From: a bacterium
GTDB lineage: Bacteria; Patescibacteriota; Patescibacteriia; JAACEG01
Assembly (NCBI GenBank): GCA_027040785.1
Contig: JALULG010000004.1
Coordinates: 1 to 6,076, forward strand
DNA length: 6,076 bases
Direction of reading: 5' to 3'
The notes under the pieces are model-generated. The model saw only the letters and a program-made list of their open reading frames with translations, searched no databases and was not told the DNA's origin. The position numbers and the translations under genes were made by a program. Of the stretch, positions 1 through 5,690 are shown piece after piece (position 1 is the stretch's first letter; each line of letters starts with the position of its first letter).

Positions 1-1354
1 AATATTGATTACTTGTTCCGCTGTCCGTATTTATCTTTACATCATTTGTCCAAACCGAATTTCCGTCCGTATCGTATTTTTGCGCATATATATCTTGATC
101 GCCGTTTCTTTCATCTGTCCAAACGATCGTTGATGAGGCGGTCAAATCATTGTTTAGAACAATAATATCCGGATCAAATTGATCTTTTAAAGTTGTATCT
201 GAATTAGCTTTCTTCTCCGTTGACCATTCCAAAGTTCCGGAACCGTTAATTTTTAATAAATAAACATTTTGATTTCCACTCCGATCGTCATTCCAAGCTA
301 AATATATTTTCTCAAAATTATCAATTGCGATATCCGGATTTCTCTGGTTATCAACATTGGAAACTTTTAAATCACTTGTCCATTGTTTGGTTTTTAAATT
401 ATCATATTTTTGTAAATATATTTTATAATCGCTACTGTTTCGCATATCTTCCCACGCAAAATAAAAATCTCCCGAAGACGAAATGACCATATCGGGATTT
501 TCCTGCTCTTCATCAGTGATATCAGAATTTATTTTCCAATTTTCCGGCAAATCTTGAACCAAAGTACGTATATCTATAGTGGAAACTTTATCAATAAAAA
601 AACTGATTTCCGTTTTTTGTTGATCTAAAACCGTTGCATAAGGTTTGGTGGGGTTGGGATTGAAAGTATTTCGCTCAGAAGTATAACTACTACTATAACC
701 GGATTTTGTAACAACAATATTATAACTTTCGTTAGACGCCGGAACTCCGTAAAAAACAACCTTTCCGTTTGTATTGGTGCTCGTATCCAAATTTATTTGA
801 GGACTTAAAATATTATTTTCTATATGTACATTTGCATCTTCAACCGGTAAACCGTTTGCATCAAAAACATTAATCAATAAAGTTCCTCCACCGGCTACGG
901 TTTCCACCCCTCGGGGAGCGATAATTGATGAATTTATAACGCTTTCTTGCCCAAAAGCACCGTTCCAAGTTACTTTAACCGTTGCGGTTTTATAATCCGT
1001 AGGGATAGTATCAGTTCCCCCCAAAGCAATATCCGTTCCGTCAAAAGAATCGTCTTCATATTTTACTAAAGTATTCACATCATAAGAAATATCTCCTCTT
1101 AAAACTGTTTCATCATCCGGCAAAACTCCGTGAACAATACCATGCACGGTTCCAACGCTATCATAAGGTAAGTTTCTGATTTTTTCCATTTTCTGATTGG
1201 CAATAGTGGTGGCAATCACTCTAAATTGATTATTTCTGGTAATTTTTAAAGATAAATCTATTAGTCTGTAAGCCCCCAATGTTAAAATGGTAATAATAAA
1301 AATACTTATTAAAATTTCAACCAAAGTAAAAGCTTTTTGATTACTTTTAAGCAT
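1..1354 (-). CDS. Prepilin-type N-terminal domain protein with regulatory-like and propeller-like ectodomain (3' end beyond window)
   Basis: 451 codons are read from ATG at 1354 without a stop to the left edge, so the C-terminus is missing. Residues 1-8 are a short basic leader (MLKSNQKA), followed by FTLVE with Glu at +5 and a hydrophobic helix to about residue 28: a class III (type IV prepilin) signal. Position -1 is Ala, not the usual Gly. The segment NQKMEKIRNLPYD (53-65) resembles PilV/GspI-like minor pilins. Residues about 156-225 look like a carboxypeptidase regulatory-like beta-sandwich (FDANGLPVEDANVHIEN, then TNTNGKVVFYGVP). From about 286 there are three repeats of 53-55 residues with the pattern NPD(I/M)...W.D.R.G...Y.QK.D, like propeller blades. 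A minor pilin or tip adhesin processed by prepilin peptidase is inferred. The start lies 1 bp after the pilC stop, with no Shine-Dalgarno. The pilin signal is secure; the binding role is not. Confidence 0.88.
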   Translation of the reverse strand, partial: MLKSNQKAFTLVEILISIFIITILTLGAYRLIDLSLKITRNNQFRVIATTIANQKMEKIRNLPYDSVGTVHGIVHGVLPDDETVLRGDISYDVNTLVKYEDDSFDGTDIALGGTDTIPTDYKTATVKVTWNGAFGQESVINSSIIAPRGVETVAGGGTLLINVFDANGLPVEDANVHIENNILSPQINLDTSTNTNGKVVFYGVPASNESYNIVVTKSGYSSSYTSERNTFNPNPTKPYATVLDQQKTEISFFIDKVSTIDIRTLVQDLPENWKINSDITDEEQENPDMVISSSGDFYFAWEDMRNSSDYKIYLQKYDNLKTKQWTSDLKVSNVDNQRNPDIAIDNFEKIYLAWNDDRSGNQNVYLLKINGSGTLEWSTEKKANSDTTLKDQFDPDIIVLNNDLTASSTIVWTDERNGDQDIYAQKYDTDGNSVWTNDVKINTDSGTSNQY

Positions 1355-1355
1355 T

Positions 1356-2432
1356 TTAAATATTACTTGTTAATTTATACATTGGCATAATTATCGCAAT
1401 GGCCATTAAAGCAACCCCAACCCCCAAAACCAATATCAAAACCGGCTCAATAATAGAAGGGAGATTTTTCATTGTTTGATCCACATCTTCTTCGTAAAAA
1501 GAAGCCATTTCCGCCAAAACATCATCCAAACTACCCGTTTCCTCGCCAACTGATATCATTTCCGTAACAACCGGAGGAAACAATTTATTTTGGTTTTTTA
1601 AAGTATCGGCTATTGAAATTCCTTTAACAACTTTTTCAGCCGCCTGATTAACACTCCTTCTAAAAGGAATATTTCCCAAAACTTTAGAACTTATTTTTAA
1701 AGTTTTGGCGATCGGAATATCGGTTTTTAAAAGAGAGCTTAAAGTTCTTAAAAGTCTGGCTAAATTTATTTTTTGAATAATCTTGCCGAGAATAGGGATT
1801 CTCAATAAAAAAAAATGAAAATAATATTTATTGTTTTCGTTTTTTAAAAAAAATTTTATTCCGAAAACCAAAAATATTAATCCTAAAATTAAGAATATTG
1901 ATTTATGAATTAAAAAATCGCTGGTAGCTATTAAAATCTTTGTTGGCAAAGGAAGTTCGGCGCCGGCTTGCAAAAAGATTCCCGCTAATTTAGGAACTAC
2001 AAAAACCATCATTCCTATTCCAATACTAACCATAGCAAACAAAACAACTGCCGGATAAATCATCGCTCCTTTAACTTTCCCTTTTATTTCATAATCTTTT
2101 TTCATTTGAAGAAAAAGTTCGTTTAAAGTTCCTTCTAATTTTCCACTAATTTCTCCGGCGTTTATCATATTTACAAACAACTCTCCGAATATTTTGGAAT
2201 GTTTTTTTAAACTTTCCGCAAAACTGTTTCCTTTTTCAATATTATCTCTAATATCAAATAAAATCTCTTGAAATCTTTTGTTCTTGGTTTGTTTTGATAA
2301 AGTATTTAACGCTCTTGACAAAGACATTCCCGACCTTATCATAACTCTTAAATGCTGGATAAAAAAAATTTTTTCTTTTTCAGGTATTTTTTGAAATTTT
2401 AACAAATATTGATTTATTTCTTGAATATTCAT
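1356..2432 (-). CDS. pilC: Type IV pilus / type II secretion inner-membrane platform protein PilC/GspF
   Basis: 358 residues, somewhat shorter than the usual 400 or so because the N-terminal segment before the first domain is short. Two homologous T2SSF domains are visible, about 23-146 and 220-345. The repeated motifs are MIRSGMSLSRAL (31-42) against LLKTDIPIAKTL (235-246), and NAGEISGKLEGTL (91-103) against SVGEETGSLDDVL (294-306). Three membrane segments lie at about 125-147, 178-197 and 327-350; the first carries YPA and the last follows IIEP, both typical of the family. The protein sits in the cytoplasmic membrane, couples to the assembly/retraction ATPases and drives pilin extraction from the membrane. 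ATG at 2432 lies 10 bp after the permease stop and has no Shine-Dalgarno. The prepilin-like gene follows after 1 bp, which suits a pilus role better than secretion. No PilB, PilT, PilM or prepilin peptidase lies in the window. Confidence 0.93.
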   Translation of the reverse strand: MNIQEINQYLLKFQKIPEKEKIFFIQHLRVMIRSGMSLSRALNTLSKQTKNKRFQEILFDIRDNIEKGNSFAESLKKHSKIFGELFVNMINAGEISGKLEGTLNELFLQMKKDYEIKGKVKGAMIYPAVVLFAMVSIGIGMMVFVVPKLAGIFLQAGAELPLPTKILIATSDFLIHKSIFLILGLIFLVFGIKFFLKNENNKYYFHFFLLRIPILGKIIQKINLARLLRTLSSLLKTDIPIAKTLKISSKVLGNIPFRRSVNQAAEKVVKGISIADTLKNQNKLFPPVVTEMISVGEETGSLDDVLAEMASFYEEDVDQTMKNLPSIIEPVLILVLGVGVALMAIAIIMPMYKLTSNI

Positions 2433-2442
2433 TTGATAAAAA

Positions 2443-3630
2443 TTATTTATATCTTAAAGCAATTATCGGATCTATTTTACCGGCCCGCCTAGCCGGAAAT
2501 AATCCGGTTAAAAAACCGATAACAGAACCAAAAACAACAATCAGTACCAAAAACCAATTAGGGCTGTAAAAAATATTTACCGATTCTCCGCCTAAATTTT
2601 TCGCCAATATATTTAAACCAAAATTAAAAAGGCGCGCCATAGATGTTCCTATTAAAATCCCCACTATACTTCCCAAAAAACCCATAATCATAGATTCAAT
2701 TAAAAATAAACCGGCCACATTCCATTTGGACGCTCCCAAGGATCTCATTACTCCAATTTCCTGGGTTCTTTCCAAGAGAGTAATAGTCATAGTATTAAAC
2801 ATTCCAATTGCGGAAACAACTAAAGCGATAATACCGAACAAAGCCAAAACAATAGTAATCGCTTTAAAAACTTTATTGGCTTGATCAACTATATCTGAAA
2901 TGGCTGAAACGGCGTATCCATGATCCAAAATCTCTTGTCTAACGGTTTTAACTTGACTGGAATCAACCACTTCCACTTTGAGTAAAGAAAAATTTCCCAA
3001 ATCATAGTCTTTAAAGGCCTCTTGATTGATAAACACCATATTTTGAGGAAATTTTTCCAGGACACCAACTATTTTAAAATCAGACTCCACTTTTTTCATT
3101 TCTCCGTTTTTATCAAAAAGATTAAGATTTATTTTAACATTTTTTCCAATCACATTATCAATTTTGGCGCCAAATAATTTGCTCATTTGTTCGGAAATAA
3201 CAATTTGATTAAGCTCTTTATCATTAAATACTCTTCCTTTACCAATCTCTTCATTAAGCCCGGTAATATCAAAATAAGAAGCGTTAACGATTGTGGCCGT
3301 AGTTTCCCCGGTTAAATTATTGAAAGTAACATTGGCAGACAAATTTTTAATCGGAGAAATTCTTTTAACTCCGTTTATTTTACCTATTTCTTCCACGTTT
3401 TCTTTTGATAATTTTAATAAATCTGAATCTCCGGGACTGACATCCATGGTAACAAAAGATTTTTTAGTTGTTATTTCTTCAACCAAAACTTTTTGCAAAC
3501 CATACCCCAATGAAACCAAAAACAAAACTGCTCCAATACCAACACCCATCCCCAAAATAGTTAAAAAAGTTCTGGATGTTTTTGTGGTCAAAGACCTGGT
3601 TGCCAAACTAAAATAATCCAATATTTTCAT
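2443..3630 (-). CDS. ABC transporter permease, MacB/FtsX family
   Basis: 395 residues with the MacB-type topology. TM1 is at about 22-42. An extracytoplasmic MacB_PCD-like domain spans about 45-250. Three more TM segments lie at about 257-280, 306-328 and 358-379. The family signatures are ERTQEIGVMRSLGA (287-300), the cytoplasmic loop contacting the ATPase, and the C-terminal GLFPARRAGKIDPIIALRYK. Family knowledge: these proteins dimerise with a LolD/MacB-type ATPase and use ATP for mechanical work on extracytoplasmic substrates such as lipoproteins, peptides or cell-wall enzymes, not for classical translocation through a pore. The ATPase gene immediately upstream (170 bp away) is the obvious partner. 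No MacA-like membrane-fusion gene is seen, which would suit a monoderm envelope. The ATG at 3630 has no Shine-Dalgarno. The substrate cannot be told from sequence. Confidence 0.93.
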   Translation of the reverse strand: MKILDYFSLATRSLTTKTSRTFLTILGMGVGIGAVLFLVSLGYGLQKVLVEEITTKKSFVTMDVSPGDSDLLKLSKENVEEIGKINGVKRISPIKNLSANVTFNNLTGETTATIVNASYFDITGLNEEIGKGRVFNDKELNQIVISEQMSKLFGAKIDNVIGKNVKINLNLFDKNGEMKKVESDFKIVGVLEKFPQNMVFINQEAFKDYDLGNFSLLKVEVVDSSQVKTVRQEILDHGYAVSAISDIVDQANKVFKAITIVLALFGIIALVVSAIGMFNTMTITLLERTQEIGVMRSLGASKWNVAGLFLIESMIMGFLGSIVGILIGTSMARLFNFGLNILAKNLGGESVNIFYSPNWFLVLIVVFGSVIGFLTGLFPARRAGKIDPIIALRYK

Positions 3631-3800
3631 TTTTTATACTTTAAGATTATCGCCAAACCTTAATTTTTGCTAATTTTCTTAAATTTCGCCTACGATTTGT
3701 TGAAAAATTATTAACACGATATTTATCTATTTTTTAAAAAATCTCGGCTTGAAATTTAAAAAATTAACAAAAACAGAGTTTGGTAAAACCTTATTTTAAT
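3631..3800. other. Intergenic gap between ABC ATPase and permease
   Basis: 170 bp of AT-rich sequence without an ORF of note. It contains an AT-only palindrome at 3729-3742 and a possible promoter near the permease. No GC-rich hairpin followed by a T-run was found, so transcription may read through from the ATPase. Such gaps are unusual, since ATPase and permease genes of MacB-type pairs are often nearly contiguous. Confidence 0.6.
3646..3673 (-). promoter_or_regulatory. Candidate sigma70-type promoter for the permease-pilC-pilin genes
   Basis: On the minus strand TTAGCA (3673-3668, 4/6 match to the -35 consensus) is followed after 16 bp by GATAAT (3651-3646, 5/6 match to the -10). Transcription would start near 3639, giving an almost leaderless message with only about 8-9 nt before the ATG at 3630. 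In AT-rich DNA such matches arise by chance, so this is a weak call. Confidence 0.35.
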
Positions 3801-5240
3801 TTAACTGTATTTTAAAAGCATTATTAATTCCATTTCTTTAGTAATTTTTCTGGCATTTCGTCTATCCAAGCCAACTCCTCCTTTTTTCATTGATTTATCT
3901 AATTGTTTTTGCAACTTAAAACTGTCAATTTGATTTTTTAATCTCATCTCTAAAACCGAATCCAACAATTTTAATTGTTTTTCATTGATAATTTCAATAT
4001 CGTATTTTTCCAAGATAAATCTTCGTAAATGTTTTATCTCTTTTGAAGCATCGGAGATATGATATTCTTCACGTCTTCTTTCTTCGGCTTTAATATATTT
4101 AATTTCTTCCAAAACATTCATAATTTTAGTTGTTAACTTCTTGGCTGTTCTACTATCCAAACCAACCCCTCCTTTTTCAGCCGGTTTATCTAAAGTTTCT
4201 CTGATTGTTTCATAGTCTTCGGTATTAAAATTCATTAAAAATTCTTCCACTGTTTTTTCAATGTTTTTAATTTGAGTACTTGTCATTTCAATCAAAACAT
4301 CCTGAACCAATTGTTTGGCTTTAAACGGAATTAACATTGATCCCAATTGAGCGGAACTTAAATCTGAATAAGTTCTCATTATTAATTCCAATTCTTCTGA
4401 AATTTTCGGTTTTGCTTCTTCTTTTTGCTTTTCCAAAGGACGGATATCTTTGTTAACCACTTCTTTTTCAAGATAACCGTCTTTAATATAGAAAATACGG
4501 TGAGCCATATTTAAGTGTCTCGGATCATGAGTGACCAAAATTATGGTTCTTTTTTCTTTTTCGTTTAATTCTTTTAAAATATCCAAAACAACTTCAGCTG
4601 ATTTTGAGTCAAGATTACCAACCGGTTCATCAGCCAATAATATGTCCGGATTATTGATTAAAGACCTGGCAATGGCCACTCTTTGTTTTTGACCACCGGA
4701 TAATTGAGAAGGAAGTTTTTTCGCCTGATGATGAATGTTAAATTTTTCCAATAATTTATAAGCTTTTTGAAGTCTTTCTTTTTTGGAAGCGCCCTTAAAA
4801 ATTTGAGGCAAACTAACATTTTTGATTATGTCCAAAGAGGGTATTAAATGAAAAGCTTGAAAAATAATTCCGATTTTATCTTGATGGTATTTGGTCATTT
4901 CTTTTGAATTTTTACCTATCTTGGAAACGTTTATTCCGTCAACAATCACATCACCTTTAGTTGCGGACTCTAATCCGGAAATAGCAAAAAGTAAAGTAGA
5001 TTTCCCGCAACCGGAAGGACCAAACATAATTACAAATTCACCTGGATAAATGCTTAAATTAATATTTTTTAAAGCATGTAATTCATTTGATTTACCAATA
5101 TTAAAAGTGATACTTAAATCTTTTATTTCTATAATCGGGGCATTTTCTTTTTTTTCTTTTTCAAAATTTTTTCTACTGTCGTTTTTTACTTTTTCTTTCG
5201 TTTTTTTAAAGTTTTTAATATTTAAAAAAGGTATTTGCAT
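3801..5240 (-). CDS. ABC transporter ATP-binding protein (MacB/LolD type) with long duplicated C-terminal extension
   Basis: 479 residues from ATG at 5240; a TTG two codons upstream (5246) is an alternative start. The first 35 residues are Lys-rich and probably disordered. The nucleotide-binding domain (about 36-260) is complete: Walker A GPSGCGKST (74-82), Q-loop Gln128, signature LSGGQ (180-184), Walker B ILLADE with catalytic Glu205, D-loop GNLDS, and switch His238 in LVTHDP. LADEPVGNLD and the overall layout match the MacB/LolD/FtsE group that works with FtsX-fold permeases, and such a permease is the next gene. Family members normally end near 220-250 residues. This one continues about 220 residues as a charged, mostly helical region with two related modules, each containing LDK....KGGVGLD.R.A.K.T (350-370 and 447-467). 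I do not recognise the extension; a regulatory, dimerising or nucleic-acid/protein-binding role is possible. The ATPase call is firm. Confidence 0.93.
   Translation of the reverse strand: MQIPFLNIKNFKKTKEKVKNDSRKNFEKEKKENAPIIEIKDLSITFNIGKSNELHALKNINLSIYPGEFVIMFGPSGCGKSTLLFAISGLESATKGDVIVDGINVSKIGKNSKEMTKYHQDKIGIIFQAFHLIPSLDIIKNVSLPQIFKGASKKERLQKAYKLLEKFNIHHQAKKLPSQLSGGQKQRVAIARSLINNPDILLADEPVGNLDSKSAEVVLDILKELNEKEKRTIILVTHDPRHLNMAHRIFYIKDGYLEKEVVNKDIRPLEKQKEEAKPKISEELELIMRTYSDLSSAQLGSMLIPFKAKQLVQDVLIEMTSTQIKNIEKTVEEFLMNFNTEDYETIRETLDKPAEKGGVGLDSRTAKKLTTKIMNVLEEIKYIKAEERRREEYHISDASKEIKHLRRFILEKYDIEIINEKQLKLLDSVLEMRLKNQIDSFKLQKQLDKSMKKGGVGLDRRNARKITKEMELIMLLKYS
3828..3977 (-). repeat. Internal protein repeat, copy 2, in ATPase C-terminal extension
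   Basis: It encodes about 50 residues beginning QLKLLDSVLEMRL and running through LDKSMKKGGVGLDRR to the RKIT region, ending close to the protein C-terminus. The GGVGLD cores of the two copies are 97 residues apart. The pair points to an ancient duplication of a small helical module. Confidence 0.8.
4119..4274 (-). repeat. Internal protein repeat, copy 1, in ATPase C-terminal extension
   Basis: It encodes about 52 residues beginning QIKNIEKTVEEFL and running through LDKPAEKGGVGLDSR to the KKLT region. It aligns with copy 2 (3828-3977), with 14 identities in the 21-residue core and a two-residue gap in the preceding helix. The DNA of the core is also similar. Confidence 0.8.
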
Positions 5241-5261
5241 ATTCAAAATAATAGTATTTTT

Positions 5262-5270
5262 AGTATAACA
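5262..5270 (-). promoter_or_regulatory. Extended -10 promoter for the ABC ATPase gene
   Basis: Minus-strand TGT-TATACT (5270-5262) matches an extended -10 (TGn followed by a 5/6 hexamer). Only a poor -35 (TAAACT, 3/6) lies 17 bp upstream, as is common for extended -10 promoters. The start would be near 5255, leaving about 9-15 nt before TTG 5246 or ATG 5240 and no room for a standard ribosome binding site. It sits between the palindrome array and the gene, so it is well placed. Confidence 0.55.
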
Positions 5271-5316
5271 TATTTTTTAGAAAAAGTTTACAGTGAGAAA
5301 ATGAAATAATATCAAA

Positions 5317-5345
5317 ACAAGTTCGACACAGGATTCAGAATGACA
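5317..5345 (+). repeat. Hairpin element 1, decayed left half
   Basis: The right half ATTCAGAATGACA matches element 6 exactly, but the left arm is replaced by unrelated sequence, so the hairpin is lost. Confidence 0.6.
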
Positions 5346-5387
5346 GTACTTTTTCCCATGTCACCCTGAATTTATTTCAGGGTCTCG
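5333..5387. repeat. 55-bp exact direct repeat, copy 1
   Basis: This stretch covers the right half of element 1, the 13-bp linker with TTTTT, and all of element 2. It recurs without a mismatch at 5575-5629, 242 bp away. Identity in the linker as well as the palindromes means a recent duplication of the two-element unit. Confidence 0.92.
5359..5387 (-). repeat. Hairpin element 2
   Basis: Reverse-oriented copy with arms ACCCTGAA and TTCAGGGT (perfect 8 bp) around a 5-nt loop, flanked by TGTC and CTCG. It is identical to element 7 at 5601-5629. Confidence 0.9.
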
Positions 5388-5397
5388 TTTCCCCTTA

Positions 5398-5450
5398 TGT
5401 CATGCTGAATCTTGTGCTGAATTCATTTCAGTATTATTTCAGCATCTCGG
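5398..5450 (-). repeat. Hairpin element 3, with expanded nested loop
   Basis: Outer arms ATGCTGAA (5402-5409) and TTCAGCAT (5438-5445) pair perfectly, but the loop is 28 nt instead of 5. The loop holds a second small inverted repeat, CTGAA (5417-5421) with TTCAG (5427-5431). This looks like one element partly inside another, or a local duplication. Confidence 0.8.
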
Positions 5451-5477
5451 AAAACAGAGTAATGATTTAAAAATCAA

Positions 5478-5506
5478 CGAGATTCTGAAACAAGTTCAGG
5501 ATGACA
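5478..5506 (+). repeat. Hairpin element 4
   Basis: Forward copy with arms ATTCTGAA and TTCAGGAT, pairing with one G-T wobble, loop ACAAG, flanked by CGAG and TGACA. Confidence 0.9.
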
Positions 5507-5518
5507 GGATGATTAACA

Positions 5519-5547
5519 CGAGATCCTGAATCAAGTTCAGGATGACA
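5519..5547 (+). repeat. Hairpin element 5
   Basis: Forward copy with perfect arms ATCCTGAA and TTCAGGAT, loop TCAAG, flanked by CGAG and TGACA. It begins 41 bp after element 4. Confidence 0.9.
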
Positions 5548-5558
5548 TATAGCAAACA

Positions 5559-5587
5559 TGAGATTCTGAACTAAATTCAGAATGACA
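5559..5587 (+). repeat. Hairpin element 6
   Basis: Forward copy with perfect arms ATTCTGAA and TTCAGAAT, loop CTAAA. A short T-run (TTTTT) lies a few bases beyond it on the plus strand. It begins 40 bp after element 5. Confidence 0.9.
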
Positions 5588-5629
5588 GTACTTTTTCCCA
5601 TGTCACCCTGAATTTATTTCAGGGTCTCG
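5575..5629. repeat. 55-bp exact direct repeat, copy 2
   Basis: Second copy of the block at 5333-5387, covering the right half of element 6, the linker and element 7. Confidence 0.92.
5601..5629 (-). repeat. Hairpin element 7
   Basis: Reverse copy identical to element 2. It pairs with element 6 as a tail-to-tail duo separated by 13 bp. Confidence 0.9.
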
Positions 5630-5668
5630 GAAAAATACAGTAGGTCTTAAAACCATGAGACCCTGAAA
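5617..5668 (-). terminator. Possible transcript-end hairpin after the FN3 gene
   Basis: TTTCAGGGTCTC (5617-5628) and GAGACCCTGAAA (5657-5668) form a perfect 12-bp inverted repeat with a 28-nt loop, starting 23 bp past the stop of the FN3 gene. No clear U-tract follows on the minus strand, so an intrinsic terminator is uncertain. RNA 3'-end protection is an alternative. The arms come from elements 7 and 8 of the array. Confidence 0.35.
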
Positions 5669-5682
5669 TGTTCAAGATAACA
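5656..5682 (+). repeat. Hairpin element 8, decayed
   Basis: Forward copy of 27 bp with left arm ACCCTGAA but right arm TTCAAGAT, so the internal hairpin has two mismatches. Its left half is complementary to the end of element 7. Confidence 0.7.
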
Positions 5683-5690
5683 GTAGCTTA

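Larger units (their letters stand above)
5317..5682. repeat. Array of about eight 29-bp hairpin repeats (REP/MITE-like)
   Basis: The 444-bp gene-free stretch between the FN3 gene and the ATPase gene is mostly filled by related palindromes. The element reads CGAG, an 8-bp arm ending in CTGAA, a 5-nt loop, the complementary arm starting TTCAG, then TGACA. Forward copies are at 5317-5345 (left half decayed), 5478-5506, 5519-5547, 5559-5587 and 5656-5682 (decayed). Reverse copies are at 5359-5387, 5398-5450 (expanded loop) and 5601-5629. Short palindromes of this general look are scattered through many bacterial genomes as non-autonomous elements. No transposase is present here. They may also end or stabilise transcripts of the flanking genes. 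Confidence 0.9.

Noticed and set aside
3293..3616. 107-codon open frame on the plus strand
   Set aside because: It lies entirely inside the well-supported permease gene on the opposite strand and its translation resembles no family; it is an antisense shadow.
3708..3716. DnaA-box-like TTATTAACA in the intergenic gap
   Set aside because: It departs from the TTATNCACA consensus, stands alone, and is expected by chance in AT-rich DNA.
3729..3742. ATTTTTTAAAAAAT palindrome as a terminator
   Set aside because: The stem has no G-C pairs and would be too weak for intrinsic termination.
5050..5268. 72-codon Phe-rich open frame on the plus strand
   Set aside because: It is antisense to the Lys-rich start of the ABC ATPase gene, where AAA/GAA codons read as Phe/Leu/Ser codons in reverse. 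There is no independent support.
5559..5595. Hairpin followed by TTTTT as a plus-strand terminator
   Set aside because: No plus-strand gene precedes it, and the T-run starts several bases after the stem; the layout follows from the repeat unit.
5317..5682. CRISPR array
   Set aside because: The repeats are palindromic and vary in sequence and orientation. The linkers are only about 11-13 bp, too short for spacers, and no cas gene is near.
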